The notes below the pieces were generated by a model that saw only the letters and a list, made by a program, of their open reading frames with translations, had not been told where the DNA came from and searched no databases. From Charina bottae (lineage: Eukaryota > Chordata > Lepidosauria > Squamata > Charinaidae), in NCBI GenBank assembly GCA_023362775.1, contig JALMGJ010000019.1:1758501-1822500 (forward strand): DNA of 64,000 nt. Direction: 5' to 3'. Every line of letters begins with the position of its first letter. The first letter of the stretch is position 1. Below, piece after piece: positions 20,931-31,263 of this stretch. Made by a program: the position numbers and the translations under genes.

Positions 20931-22822
20931 GAGGCAAAGGCATGCTTAGCAAATTTACAGTTCATGGTGAAGAAGTGAAGGTGATAGATAGTTTTCTTTT
21001 CTGCATATTTGTCCATGGAGTTCCCAGATGTCAAATCTCACTTGGTGAGCCTTCAAATGAACCTTTTTGAGCAGTCTTCCATAAATCCCAGGAAGTAGCA
21101 CTATAGAAGTGAATGTGTGTACAATGATCAGGTTAACATCTCGATGCTTTTGCCTTTGTATGTTTTGTGATCCACCATTAATGGTTTATTTAATAAAGTG
21201 TTTCTTAACCATGGTTTCGCATGATTGTGAAACCAGTGAATAGGTATAGAAGTAGAAAGTGCAATGTATACACTCTGATTTGGGAACAAATCTGTTACAG
21301 TTGGGGGGCTTATATTTGAGTGGAACTTGCATTGGCTTTTAAAAATATAAAACAGGAGCTATAGATGGATTGACTCTTCTGAATATGTGTTCCATAACAG
21401 CAGTATTTTTCTACTACCTGATATGGCAGCATTACCCACTGCCATGTCATGTACATTGTGATGTCATGGTACAAACAACAAGAATTGTGCAGCTTACATC
21501 ATCTGTGTGATGACATCGCAATATGCATGGTGACTTGTACCAGATGCAGCAGTTCCACACCACAGGGGAGGTCAAAAGAAGCAAGATGGGTGGAGCTTTG
21601 ATCACACTGCTACACCCACCATCTTGCCTCTTTTGACCACTTTGTGGATGCTGCTGACTAGATGCCTTTGCACTGTAGTTCTGACTTCACAGAAAGTGAA
21701 TGGACGGTTTGTGAATTCCATGGTGCAGCTAAATGCAGGATCACCCACAAGGTATATTACTTCTGGATTTGGTCTACAGTGGATCTTATTGCTTGCACAT
21801 GTTATTTATGATTAACTTCCATTATTGTACATGTCATAAGCCTGCTGACACTGTCAGTATTCATCTAAGGATTTCAGTTTGTAGGGTGATGGCTAGATGT
21901 ATCTGTTGACTAACTCTAGGTCGCCTTATGAGACCCCTCAACTAAGCAAAATGTCCAGAATGTCAGGCCAAGGATACTCACGGCCTTTTCATCAGTTCAG
22001 ATCTGATGTAACAAGTCACCGAGACAGCTGTTTTCCATCTCTCATCCTCTCCTTTACGCTGAAGCTTCTAAGCAGCTTCTGCAACCCACCAACCCCTTTG
22101 TGACTAATTCTACCAAACACTCAAAACAACTGAGTCACTGGAAAGGCTAAAACACACTGCAGAAGGTGAGGAAGCCTGAAAGAAGACCTTCTGCGGGACA
22201 AATCTGCACTGTCTTTCACTGCCTTCACTGCAAACGGTAGAGTTGAGTTTGGTGTGCTTCCTTTCCTTGAATGGTGGGATGCTCTAGGGACCGGACCTAG
22301 TTTAGCTTGGACAGAGAGCTCCAGAGGCTTACAGTGTCTTCGTAATAATTTTGTTGTTGTTGTTGTTTACAAATACACACAGAGGCTGGAACGGGAAGCA
22401 AATCACTCTTGAGTACTGAAATAGTTTATCTTCAGCCAACTCACAGCGCTCCTTCCCTCTCCTCCCCCTCTCTTCTTTCCCCCCAAATTCAACTGCAAAA
22501 CTGTCTCCACCGCTTCCCTGCCTCTTTCCTTAGCTCAGAGGGGCATCACATTGTGAAGGCAGAGAAAGAGAAATTTCTGGGCCATGTTCCAGGCCACATC
22601 CATAACGGTATTAATTCAGAAACTGTTAATTCAGCTGACAGTCGAATCATCTTTACAGCTTGCAAACGGGTGCCAGAACCAGCCAGAAAGAAATGTAGAC
22701 ACGAAAGGAAGACATAAAAGCTCAATTTTCTGTCAGTAGTTAGATAAATTCTGTTGCCACTATGGGAGAGTTGTTAAGGTTTTCGACTGACGTCACCCAG
22801 CTTCTAGCCCTGGAAACTGATA
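20931..22822. other. Unassigned sequence
   Basis: No gene recognised. It may include more decayed L2 just after 20931. It holds the inverted repeat at 21448-21638 and a (GTT)n at 22350-22368. Confidence 0.45.
21448..21638. repeat. Inverted-repeat region, possible MITE
   Basis: Two nested inverted pairs. Outer arms: ggtcaaaagaagcaagatgg (21570 on) against ccatcttgcctcttttgacc (ending 21638). Another pair: catgtacattgtgatgtcat (21448 on) against atgacatcgcaatatgcatg downstream. No target duplication identified. Confidence 0.5.
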
Positions 22823-23341
22823 GGGGCGCGGTGGCTCAGCGGGTTAAACCACTGAGCCGTTAGACTGCCGACCATAAGGTTGGCAGTTCGAAACCGCGTG
22901 ACGAGGTGAGCTCTCGTCACTTGCCCTAGCTCTCTGCCAACCCAGCGATTCGAAAGCTATTTAGCAAGTAGATTAATGGGTACCACTCACGTGGGGCAAT
23001 TTGCGGGCGTCCAGCGGAGAGTCGTCCTCGATTCCAAAAAGACCTGGAAGAGCGGTGATGTCGGCGGAGGACGACGGAGGACGACGGATCCGGAGACACC
23101 AACTTCCTGGACGTCAGCAGCCAGCGCGGAGCAAGGCATTCTGGGACTTGCAGTCCAATGCCTTCAGCGGAAGAGCCGGTTCCCTCCCTCTCTCCTTGTC
23201 GCGCGGGTATAATATATGATGTATAATTTGATGTATAAATTAATGTATACGGATGTTGTAAGCCGCCTAGAGCCCTCCAGTAGGGAGGGGATAGGCGGGG
23301 TATAAATAAGATTAAATAAATAAAAAATAAAAATAAATAAA
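22823..23341 (+). mobile_element. tRNA-derived SINE with L2-like tail
   Basis: The head has the A box TGGCTCAGCGGG and a weakened B box (cagttcgaaacc). The first third, up to ggtaccac, matches Sauria SINEs (gtgagctc, ccagc, attcgaaagc, gtagat.aat). The rest is different and ends with gccgcctagagccctcc and ggggataggcggggtataaa, then (AAATA)n, like the L2 3' end. A second copy lies at 47041-47527 (minus). It is likely mobilised by L2 rather than Bov-B. Confidence 0.75.
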
Positions 23342-23374
23342 CTCTCAAGAGCCAGTGTGATGTAATGATTAAGG

Positions 23375-23509
23375 CAGTGCTTCTCAGCCTTGGCAACTTT
23401 GAGATGTGTGGACTTCAACTCCCAGAATTCCTCAGACAGAAAGGCTGGCTGGGGAATTCTGAGAGCTGAAGTCCTCACATCTTAAAGTTGCCAAGGCTGA
23501 GAAACACTG
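23375..23509. mobile_element. Foldback DNA element (gttgagaaa family)
   Basis: Inverted halves CAGTGCTTCTCAGCCTTGG and CCAAGGCTGAGAAACACTG bracket cttcaactcccagaattcc and its complement. Direct repeats gattaagg and gactaaga match 6 of 8 once the later hAT insertion is removed. Confidence 0.7.
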
Positions 23510-23512
23510 GAC

Positions 23513-23947
23513 CAAGGGTCGGAAATGGCGGCTCGCGAGCCAGATCTGGCTCTTTGGCCCCTTGACTCTGGCTCTCTCTCTCTCTCTGCCGCCCGACATC
23601 CGGAAAGCCGGTCTCCGGAAGCAGCAGGCTTCAGCCCGCCTCTCTGCTCTCCTTTGGCGCGCGCTGATTGGTGGAGGCTCAGAAGGAAGGACGCCTCCAC
23701 CAATCAGCGTCTCTGTTTCTTCTCCAGGAGAAGAATCCTGGAGAAGAAACAGAGACGCTGATTGGTGGAAGCTCAGAAGGAAGGACGCCTCCACCAATCA
23801 GCGTCTCTGTTTCTTCTCCAGGAAACCCCGCCCCCTTCCACGCGATTGGCCCCCGCCCGCAAACCCCGCCCCCTGGCTCTCGAGCATTTCAAAATGTGCA
23901 CGAGCATGTCAAAATGGCTCCCGGCATAAAAAGTTTGCCGACCCCTG
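23513..23947. mobile_element. Non-autonomous hAT element (GGGTCGG family)
   Basis: Ends CAAGGGTCGG and CCGACCCCTG; perfect 8-bp duplication cactggac at 23505-23512 and 23948-23955. The interior has a large nested hairpin: ggaggctcagaaggaaggac units occur twice and gattggtgg/ccaccaatc and ttcttctccagga/tcctggagaagaa pair in inverted orientation. The right part (aaaccccgccccctggc, cacgcgattgg) resembles the hAT element at 41939. No transposase. Confidence 0.88.
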
Positions 23948-24057
23948 CACTGGACTAAGATATTAGACTAGAGTCAGAGAGATTGATTCAGTCTCTAGTG
24001 CCGCCTCAGCCACAAGAGTTCACTGGGTGACTGTGGAACACCCCCCGCTCTCAGTTC

Positions 24058-24165
24058 AGCATAGTGTAGTGGTGAAGGTATTAGATTAGAGGCAGAGACC
24101 CCCAAGTTCAAGCCCTCCCCCCCCCAGCCATGGATGTTCACTGGGCAACTTCAGTCTAACTTTCT
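24058..24165 (+). mobile_element. MIR-like tRNA SINE fragment
   Basis: Head agcatagtgtagtggtgaag and the B-box-like aagttcaagcc, followed by gttcactgggcaact. It lies directly after another copy of the same family. Confidence 0.55.
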
Positions 24166-24867
24166 TTATAAGATGCGATTGTGGAAAAAAGTGGGAGGAG
24201 GGAGCACTGTAAAAACCACCTTGTGGTTACACAGATCTAGCAAACAAATAATATGGAAAATGCAATAGATAATTATGATCTCACTCAACAGAATAGTCAT
24301 ATCCCAGATGGTAAAAGTCCTAATGCAAGTGGAAGGGCCTGCAAATGTACGACTGCTCCATCCAGCAGGCCAAGTGGAAAAAGGAGGCTCCTTGGCTGCC
24401 AAAGGCAAGCCGCCAGCTGCATTACTAATGCGGGCTTCATTGCCAGCTGATTTTTCTGGCAGCAGCAGTGTTTGAGCTCGGTCACAGAGCAAGCTTCATC
24501 AGAAAGGGTGCCAAATCCTTGAGGAGGAGAATTAGTTAGGTAACTGGGACCAGTTTTCTTCAGCAAGCCGGCAGTAGCCACTGTTTTTGAAGCCTCCTGA
24601 GATTCCAAGGAATTGCAGATCTGGCCAATAAGTTACTGGGCCCAGCCCAGTAATAGGAATCAAGAACGGTTAGGGTGGGGTAAGAGAGCTGTAAGCTTTG
24701 CAAGTCCTAATAGCTTTATTATTTTGCAATTTAGGGACTACGTAGTTCCCTCCCCTCCCCTCTCTGCTGCCGCACGAGATTTCTTTCACAGAATTGTTGG
24801 CCATGGGGAAAAAGAGCCCAACAACAATCTTGCACTTTCAGCTTTTAAACAGTCTTTCTGGTAGATG
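24166..24867. other. Unassigned sequence
   Basis: No gene or repeat recognised in these 700 bp. Confidence 0.5.
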
Positions 24868-24875
24868 GTCTAAGG

Positions 24876-25251
24876 CAGAGCTTTACAAACTTTTCATGTT
24901 GGTGACACGCTTTTTAGACATGCATCATTTCGTGACACACTCTTACAGCAGGGCACAAGGCAGGCACTAGGACCTGCGCAGAATCACAACAGGTTTGGAG
25001 GCAGCAAGGCACAAGGCAGGCACTAGGACCTGCGCGGAATCACAACAGGTTTGGAGGCAGCAAGGCACAAGGCAGGCACTAGGACCTGCGCGGAATCCTG
25101 GCAGGGCAGGTTTGGAGGCAGCAGGGCACAAGGCAGGCACTAGGACCTGCGTGGAATCCTGGCAGGGCTCGGAGGCAGCAGCAGCCACGACACACCCAGA
25201 CACTGCAGCCGACACACTAACGTGTCGCGACACACAGTTTGGAAAGCTCTG
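24876..25251 (-). mobile_element. hAT element, VNTR family, copy 2
   Basis: Opposite orientation to copy 1. Ends CAGAGCTTTACAAACT and AGTTTGGAAAGCTCTG; flanks gtctaagg (24868-24875) and ctctaagg (25252-25259), 7 of 8 matching. It has four internal units, the fewest in this window. The 25-codon-like repeated reading frames here (AGTRTC...) come from the tandem repeat. Confidence 0.85.
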
Positions 25252-25259
25252 CTCTAAGG

Positions 25260-26024
25260 GCAGGTCTGCCTAACCCATTGCCAGTACAGGCCACTCACCG
25301 CTTCCTGAGGGCAGAAACAAATGACATCATGCTCCCCCTACTCCAGGCCCATTGCAAATGCATCCTGGGCCCATGCTTTCCAGCCCAAAATGTCTGTTTT
25401 CCAACCTGAGTCGTCTTGAGCCCTTCAGAGCAGATGTGCTCCAGGGCTTTCTTTTGTTCTAGTAGCAGCCCCAGCTCTGATTGGCTGCAGGGCCTGGCAC
25501 GCCCCTCCCCTCCAGAACCCGGTCACTGCCCTGTGCAATCATTTGTCCCAGTCTACCCTCATCTACTGTGTTCAGTTGCTTTTCTTTTAATTGCAATTGA
25601 TCTGGCAATAACCCATTAAGCCAATGAACTGTCCTCACCCCTGGAAGCTCATGCTCCATTCACTTTTACATCTCCCAGTGGGCACCCTTTGCATTTCTGC
25701 CCAGGCTGAGTGAAACATGCTCTTCTTGCTTTCCCACCATGCCCACTTCCCCCTTCCCTTCCCCCTTCCCCTTCCCCCTTCCCCCCTTCCTCCCTTCCCT
25801 TCCTTTTTTTAACATTCTGCTTCTATGAAGCTGAACTATCACTTCTTCCTTGCTACAAAGGAATGCAGGAATGAAAGCACAACCTGTTCCCTTGTTGCTT
25901 TGATTATTGTAGCAGCAGAGCAACCGTGGTGCCATTAAAAAAAACTAGAAAAAAAGAAAAGGTGCTTTAATGTCAAAGGAGATCTGTGGGAAGAGGAGAT
26001 GAAGGCGCCCATGCATGCAACATC
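25260..26024. other. Unassigned sequence with pyrimidine tract
   Basis: No gene recognised. A strong C/T tract (ccttcccttccccc-type) lies at about 25745-25808. Confidence 0.5.
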
Positions 26025-26153
26025 AAGGAAAGGAAAGGAAAGGAAAGGAAAGGAAAGGAAAGGAAAGGAAAGGAAAGGAAAGGAAAGGAAAGGAAAGGAA
26101 AGGAAAGGAAAGGAAAGGAAAGGAAAGGAAAGGAAAGGAAAGGAAAGGAAAGG
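26025..26153. repeat. (AAGGA)n microsatellite
   Basis: About 25 perfect pentanucleotide units. Long open frames on both strands here are simple-repeat translations. Confidence 0.98.
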
Positions 26154-26983
26154 TGTGGGGAATAGTGAGGAAGGAACAGTCCCTAAAAGGAAAAGGCAGA
26201 TGCTGGTAGACTGATCCGCAGATGAGCCAGCCTGCTAGGTTTGTCTTCCCTACACAGACCGGAAGGCCAGTCAAGTCTTGCAGCATCTGCAGTCCGCGCT
26301 CGACGGCAGCCTGGCCCCATTGCTAACTCACTGCAATCCAGACTGGAATTCCTGAAGTTGGCTCAGGAAAGAGCTGGGAGGAACACAGGACACATGCCGC
26401 TTAGGCTATAGTGTGGAATTTCCCCAAGTCTTTATAATAGCTGGAAAAAGGAAATTCCAGCCTTGTAGGAGGAGTGCTAACAATTACCACAATAATTTCA
26501 GACTTTATCAATTGGCCCGATGGCCCCCTAGGTTCACGTCACCATGATGTAATTTTGTTATTCACCTATCCTTTAAAGTGTGTGATTTAGAACACCTAAA
26601 CAGAGCTTTAATATTTACAAGGCCCTTTCCTTGTCTTACAGGACATAGTCTCTGAAAAACCGTTAAATGTGATAGCTTCAGGGAAGGAGTTTGGAAGAAG
26701 CAGCAACATGCAGGGTGGAGAGGTTTAACCCTTTCCCCATAAATCAGTTCTTATTCCCAAAGAGTGTGTAAGGGAATGACACAGAAGAGTGCTAGACAAG
26801 AAACAAGAATTACACACAAATACATGTATTATGTACTCCCATCGCCTTTGCACATAAGAGATTACTGTCATCTAGCCGTGAAAGTAAATGGAACCTGCCT
26901 GCCTGTCTGTCCGTCACATTAATCTGCTGTTTTTACATATTTGCTCATACTGAGCATTTTGTTGTATTAATAATAAGGCACCC
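26154..26983. other. Unassigned sequence
   Basis: No gene or repeat recognised. Confidence 0.5.
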
Positions 26984-26994
26984 AAAGTTACAGC

Positions 26995-27143
26995 CTTCCA
27001 TGCGCCTCATGCTGGCCACATGACCGCGGAAGCGTCTTCGGACAGCGCTGGCTCTTCGGCTAAGAAACAGAGATGAGCACCGGCCCCTAGAGTCGGACAC
27101 GACTGCACAAATGTGCGGGGGGGGGGGAACCTTTACCTTTAAT
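26995..27143 (+). mobile_element. Sauria SINE, 5'-truncated, 11-bp TSD
   Basis: Only the second half of the SINE is present, from gctggccacatgaccgcgga to aacctttaccttta. The duplication aaagttacagc at 26984-26994 and 27144-27154 shows it inserted in this truncated form. An expanded poly-G run precedes the tail. Confidence 0.9.
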
Positions 27144-27257
27144 AAAGTTACAGCTTAGACTGAATTGTGCAATCAGCTAACCTTATACTGTATACTGAAT
27201 ATCCTGGTATTTTATGTCTCCTGCTTCAGACAGTGGCATGTTTTATTTTACTTATAT

Positions 27258-27324
27258 GGAGGAGGAGGAGGAGGAGGAGGAGGAGGAGGAGGAGGAGGAG
27301 GAGGAGGAGGAGGAGGAGGAGGAA
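27258..27324. repeat. (GGA)n microsatellite
   Basis: About 22 uninterrupted units. It gives rise to spurious poly-Gly and poly-Arg open frames. Confidence 0.98.
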
Positions 27325-27477
27325 TTGCTTATTCAGAATACATCCATAAAGAGCAGCTAGACAACAAATCATTTCTGATCAGAGGCATTAGCTTAACCAC
27401 TGTTTGAAACAACACTGAATTAATAGTAGAAAGTGTCCCAGGGAAAACCTCCATCCTAGCTCTGCATTTACTCTAGA

Positions 27478-27550
27478 GCAGAGTTGGCTGGGGAATTCTG
27501 GAGTTGAAGTCCACAGATCTTAAAGTTGCCACGTTTGAGAAACACTTGGC
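27478..27550. mobile_element. Half copy of the foldback element
   Basis: Only one half is present: ggctggggaattctggagtt, aagtccacagatcttaaagt, then tttgagaaacac. Confidence 0.6.
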
Positions 27551-28224
27551 TAGAGGGATGCCATCGAAGAAGACACAGCTTACACCGACTTCCTGCAGTT
27601 AGATGGATGACAAGGCTGGGGATGTTGGCATTAAGAAGAGCATTTCTCATTCCTAAAATTAGTAGAGCCAAGACAGGACTTTATATTGCAGAGCTGATAC
27701 CAGGCTGCTGGGTGATCTTACAGCACTGCTTTGGAGACAAGAAATGAACTTTTGAGGATGCTGCATATAAAGATTTGGGACAAGGCGGCGCACCGGAACT
27801 AAGGCCAAATTTTAGCATAAAGCCAAATGGTTCTGTCCACAAACAGTTCTAAAATTGCTATAACTTCCTTCCCTTTTCAGTTTATGACTTACCTGCAGGG
27901 TGCATATTTAAACAAACTTGCTTACTCCTGAAGAAAAACTTTTCTTTCCCTATAACTAGCTGCTCCAAGAAGAAATGATGCTTTTGTCTTGCCTGAAGTC
28001 CACACCCGTTTGTACTTTACGCTCGATCAGTCCTTTGATCTTTAGGTTCTGGTCTGATTGCACAGGTGTGGATCTCTGCTTTTGGTAATCATTTATTACT
28101 TGTTTTATGGCTGCTCTGGCATTCAATAGATAAAGTTCGGAAGCCAGCCTAAAGAAGTTTATGAACTGCCTATAATTAGCATCTAGGAGGGCAGTGCTGA
28201 GTAAGAACTTAGGAAAAGCTCTAC
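27551..28224. other. Unassigned sequence
   Basis: No gene recognised. The minus-strand open frame at 27956-28237 has no known domain. Confidence 0.5.
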
Positions 28225-28330
28225 TAGATAAGGCCACAACAGTCCATCTAACTCAGCGTCTTGCTTTCAGATATGGCCAGATGCTTTTGTAACACGAACC
28301 CTAGCATATTCCTCATGGGGGTGGTTAATT
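28225..28330. repeat. Possible old interspersed repeat
   Basis: The text cagtccatctaactcagcgt and tggccagatgctttt resembles a repeat common in reptile and bird genomes. The family is not identified. Confidence 0.35.
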
Positions 28331-28528
28331 TCATAATGTCCTTCTTTTTATTAAGCTATCTGGCCATTTGGATTTTATAATTTATTTATTGTATTATTTG
28401 ATTGTGTTTTTTTATTCTTTATTCTATTTTAATCAGTTTTATTGTAAATCGCCCAGAGTTCCCCGTTGGGGGAGATGGGCGGTCATATAAGTTAAATAAA
28501 TAAAATAAATAAATAAATAAATAAATAT
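28331..28528 (+). mobile_element. L2 LINE 3'UTR fragment
   Basis: Ends with atcgcccagagttccc/gagatgggcggtcatataa and an (AAATA)n tail, as in the other L2 copies. No coding part. Confidence 0.75.
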
Positions 28529-28841
28529 TGCATCTTGAACCCAAATATGAATGGATGGCCACAGTATTTTTCAGGACTTGTTGAAGATTTCAAGAAGGTA
28601 TTTTAAGAGGTGTTGTTGTTGTTATTATTGTTAACATGGATTCTGAACCACTTTAAAAATAGCTCCAGACTTCTGTGATCCCCCAGTATTAGCTGAGTGA
28701 ATTTATTTTTGATTTAACAGAGGTGTAACCCAATTGCAAACAGCCAAATAACACACAAGATATACTGCAAACAACAGCCCAACCAAGGAACTACCAAGGA
28801 GAGAACAACACCCCCACCAACACAGGCAGGACAAGCCCGGG

Positions 28842-28849
28842 TATATAAA
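28842..28849 (+). promoter_or_regulatory. TATA-like box in PLE terminal region
   Basis: TATATAAA lies about 20 bases upstream of the ribozyme-like motif. The related copy at 38.7 kb has tgtataaacaggg at the same place. In PLEs with repeated termini such a box could drive transcription; this is inference. Confidence 0.3.
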
Positions 28850-28869
28850 CTGAGAGCAAGTCCCACTCC

Positions 28870-28916
28870 CTTCGCACTGAAGATGTTGCCTAGCCTGGCA
28901 ATGAAACGTCTGCAAG
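28870..28916 (+). ncRNA. Hammerhead ribozyme-like motif, family 1
   Basis: The best family-1 example. CTTCGCA (28870-28876) can pair with TGCAAG (28911-28916) as stem I: GCA/TGC, a one-base bulge, then CTT/AAG. Core CTGAAGA is 28877-28883, then one extra T, stem II GTTGCC/GGCAAT (28885-28902) with a 6-base loop, then GAAACGTC (28903-28910), giving palindromic ACGT and a C cleavage-site base. Confidence 0.6.
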
Positions 28917-28964
28917 AAAACAACAAGGCTCAGAGAGCACCAAGGACTCCACATATACTGCAAA

Positions 28965-29282
28965 TGTTGGGGGGAGGCATTAACAATTTGTTTAGTTTAC
29001 TTTTTGGGTGGAGTGGAGGGAAGAGGCCTAAACCTCCAGGATCAGAAATAGCTTGAGTTGGATACTGATGGAATTATGTTTTTGGTGTGCTGCTATTGGT
29101 CAGCTGGAGGAAGACCATTGATTGGCTTAGGGTGTTCTTGCCATTGCAATTTGATGATTCATAAATTTGATGATTCCTAAATCCACTTCAGGGAACAGTG
29201 AACAGACTGGAGAGTGGAAATGGCGCTGTTTTGAAAGTGGCTAGCACGTCTAAATAAGCAGACAGAATCCAGCAACTTAAGA
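28965..29282. other. Unassigned sequence
   Basis: Nothing recognised in this 318-bp interval between two PLE insertions. Confidence 0.5.
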
Positions 29283-29290
29283 GTTTGACA

Positions 29291-29428
29291 TATGTCTATG
29301 AAGGTTCTCAGTCATCCAGGTGGAATTGTCTGTAGCTTGAATCATGTCAACTGGATTTCTATTTTCTCAGTGGAAACGTTTCGCTCCTTATCCAAGGAGC
29401 TTCTTCAGTCTGAGCAAAGTTGGTAAGG
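29291..29428 (-). mobile_element. 5'-truncated PLE stub, family 2, longer copy
   Basis: Shares 103 identical bases with the 16067 copy but also has the element sequence ggttctcagtcatccaggtg on the left. Flanked by the 8-bp direct repeat gtttgaca at 29283-29290 and 29429-29436. Confidence 0.62.
29366..29415 (-). ncRNA. Hammerhead ribozyme-like motif, family 2
   Basis: Identical to the motif at 16106-16155: CTGAAGA, extra A, GCTCCTT/AAGGAGC hairpin, GAAACGTT, and bulged stem I. Confidence 0.55.
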
Positions 29429-29436
29429 GTTTGACA

Positions 29437-30637
29437 ACACTTTCTTTGGTTCAGAGATAAAACAGTGGCACAAAACGTAATTTTTGAAGATGACCCCCAG
29501 GAAGCACAGCAGATCAGGCTTGTACTGTATATGGACAATCTTTTTCAGGTAGCAAGTGAATCTACATGTACCTCTCCTTTTACTGCATATACAATGTAAA
29601 GGCTTTGCAAAGTTGCTATTAACTGAAGGGAGGGAGGGAATATGAATCTAAGACACACATGGATTTCTATGGCCCTGACACCGTTTCTCCATCTTGTCCC
29701 TACAACGATGCCCTTATCTCATCTCCAGCCTATGAGTGAGACAGGTTTGAAATATTCTTAGCCATCCAAGTATTACAGTTGTATTTCTCCCCTTATTTCA
29801 ACTTCATCCAAGGAATGCCCCAAGGTGTTCAACATCTCTTGTGCTTTGCCACCCTTTAGCCTTGGTGATCCTCAGCTAGTCAGTGAAGGGTGTGACATGC
29901 TTGTTGGGTGGCCAAGGCTCTTGTCCTCTGGTCCTGGTTGGCCTCTTTTTGCCGGCATTCTGCTCTTCTTTAATAAAATGCTGCACGCAGCTCAGCTCAT
30001 AAAACGCTAGGAAAACTATTATTGCCAAGACAATTCTACAGACTGTCCACGTGGTCACCACCATTCAAGCCTGAATTGAAAGAGATGAACCTTTCCAAAT
30101 GTATTGTAGGGACTAGAGTGGAAACATTGTCCTCATCCTTACATTCCTCTCAGGGGCAATTCAGGAGACCCTCTCAGACCTGGTTACCTTTGCCCTTTTT
30201 GCTGTTCTGTCACTTCCCATCTATTCGTGTTCAATGATAAACATGTCATCATTTTGACATTATTGTGGCCTATGGAGTTGGCCAATAGCCATAGTCTTAG
30301 GCTGAAGTAGGATAGCACTGAAACGATAGGCCCAATCTAGAACATGGCCTTTGTTGACTGCATATATGTGTCTGTGCATGCATCGACATTTGTGTGTCAG
30401 AGCAGGCATTGATATAGACATAAAATATGTATGGTTATTACCTGCAGCACCAGTAGTGCTAATGTGGGAAAGAGAAACAAAGGAACAGAATTTCTAAATA
30501 AAAGTGCTTTCCCCCATGAACTCCAGCTACTGACCTAGCAACCGTTGACATTCCTACTGGTTTCTTTTCCATACTTTATTCAACTTATGTCGTGACAGAA
30601 TGTGGGGTAGGGAGGAAGAGCAAGCAAAGCAGTACAG
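29437..30637. other. Unassigned sequence
   Basis: No gene or repeat recognised. Confidence 0.5.
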
Positions 30638-30772
30638 CAGTGTTTCTAAGCTTTGGCAACTTCAAGATGTGTGAACTTCAATTCCCAGAATTCCCCAGCC
30701 AGCCATGCTGGCTGGGGAATTCTGGGAGTTGAAGTCCACACATCTTAAAGTTGCCAGGGTTGAGAAACACTG
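30638..30772. mobile_element. Foldback DNA element (gttgagaaa family), best copy
   Basis: A nearly perfect 135-bp palindrome. The centre is ccagccagcatggctgg-like and the halves run ttcaattcccagaattcccc and its complement out to CAGTGTTTCTAAGC and GGTTGAGAAACACTG. The CAGTG ends resemble hAT TIRs, but no matching 8-bp duplication was found. Confidence 0.78.
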
Positions 30773-30773
30773 G

Positions 30774-31250
30774 AAACCCAGGTTTCTTCAGACTATCTAC
30801 CCTACCTCATTCCGGCTGCAGTGCTCTGATTGGTTAATGTTGTCCATGCTGGTTGGTCATGTGTTAAAACGGGAGGGCAGCAAAGCCAGAGGATTCAACC
30901 AATTACTTTGTCTAGCAGGAATGGCACACAGAAAAATCAAAAGTATCAGGACAATAACGGTGGCTGTGATTCATAAACATTTCAATAGAAGGAGGAGAGG
31001 GCGATGCAGAGCAATACATTATATGCTGGTAATGTTTTCTGCCAACTGAAGGGTAGCATGCTACGTCAGTTGTGGGGAAAAGCCCTAAATGCCTTGTATC
31101 GTGTATATTTACTGGATTTCCTTTCTGCAAACCATAGCCCTTGAGGCAGCTAAGAGTAACAAAAAAAAAAACAAACAGTTATAATGAAGTATGACCCACA
31201 AACATGGTCCCGACATCTTCATGAAAGCACATTAGCAATTGGTGAAGAGT
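30774..31250. other. Unassigned sequence
   Basis: No gene or repeat recognised. Confidence 0.5.
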
Positions 31251-31263
31251 CAGGTCAGGTCAA

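Larger units (their letters stand above)
23352..24055 (+). mobile_element. MIR-like tRNA SINE split by two DNA transposons
   Basis: The head gccagtgtgatgtaatgatt ends at 23374 and resumes at about 23956 with taagatattagactagagtc and the gttcactgggtgact block. Between lie the foldback element (23375-23509) and a hAT element (23513-23947). Related SINEs lie at 24058, 37829, 45880 and 52270. Confidence 0.65.
28772..28952 (+). mobile_element. 5'-truncated PLE stub, family 1, 12-bp TSD
   Basis: Bounded by the 12-bp duplication atatactgcaaa at 28760-28771 and 28953-28964. Its first part matches the 3'UTR of the PLE remnant at 38578-39290 (accaaggagagaacaacacc, cccccaccaacac); its end matches the arms at 269-442. 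It holds a TATA-like box and an intact hammerhead-like motif. The true 3' end of the family can be set here at ...aaggactccac. Confidence 0.78.

Noticed and set aside
24995..25273. Repeated peptide frames (AGTRTC/RQALGP type) also at 33547 and 44342
   Set aside because: They are translations of the 56-62 bp minisatellite in the hAT family; the frame changes with unit length.
26015..26286. Lys/Gly/Arg and Phe/Leu/Ser repeat open frames
   Set aside because: Pure (AAGGA)n translation. The same applies at 27165-27407, 48675-48956 and 61121-61432.
30630..30780. hAT-type 8-bp duplication around the best foldback copy
   Set aside because: Flanks cagtacag and gaaaccca do not match.
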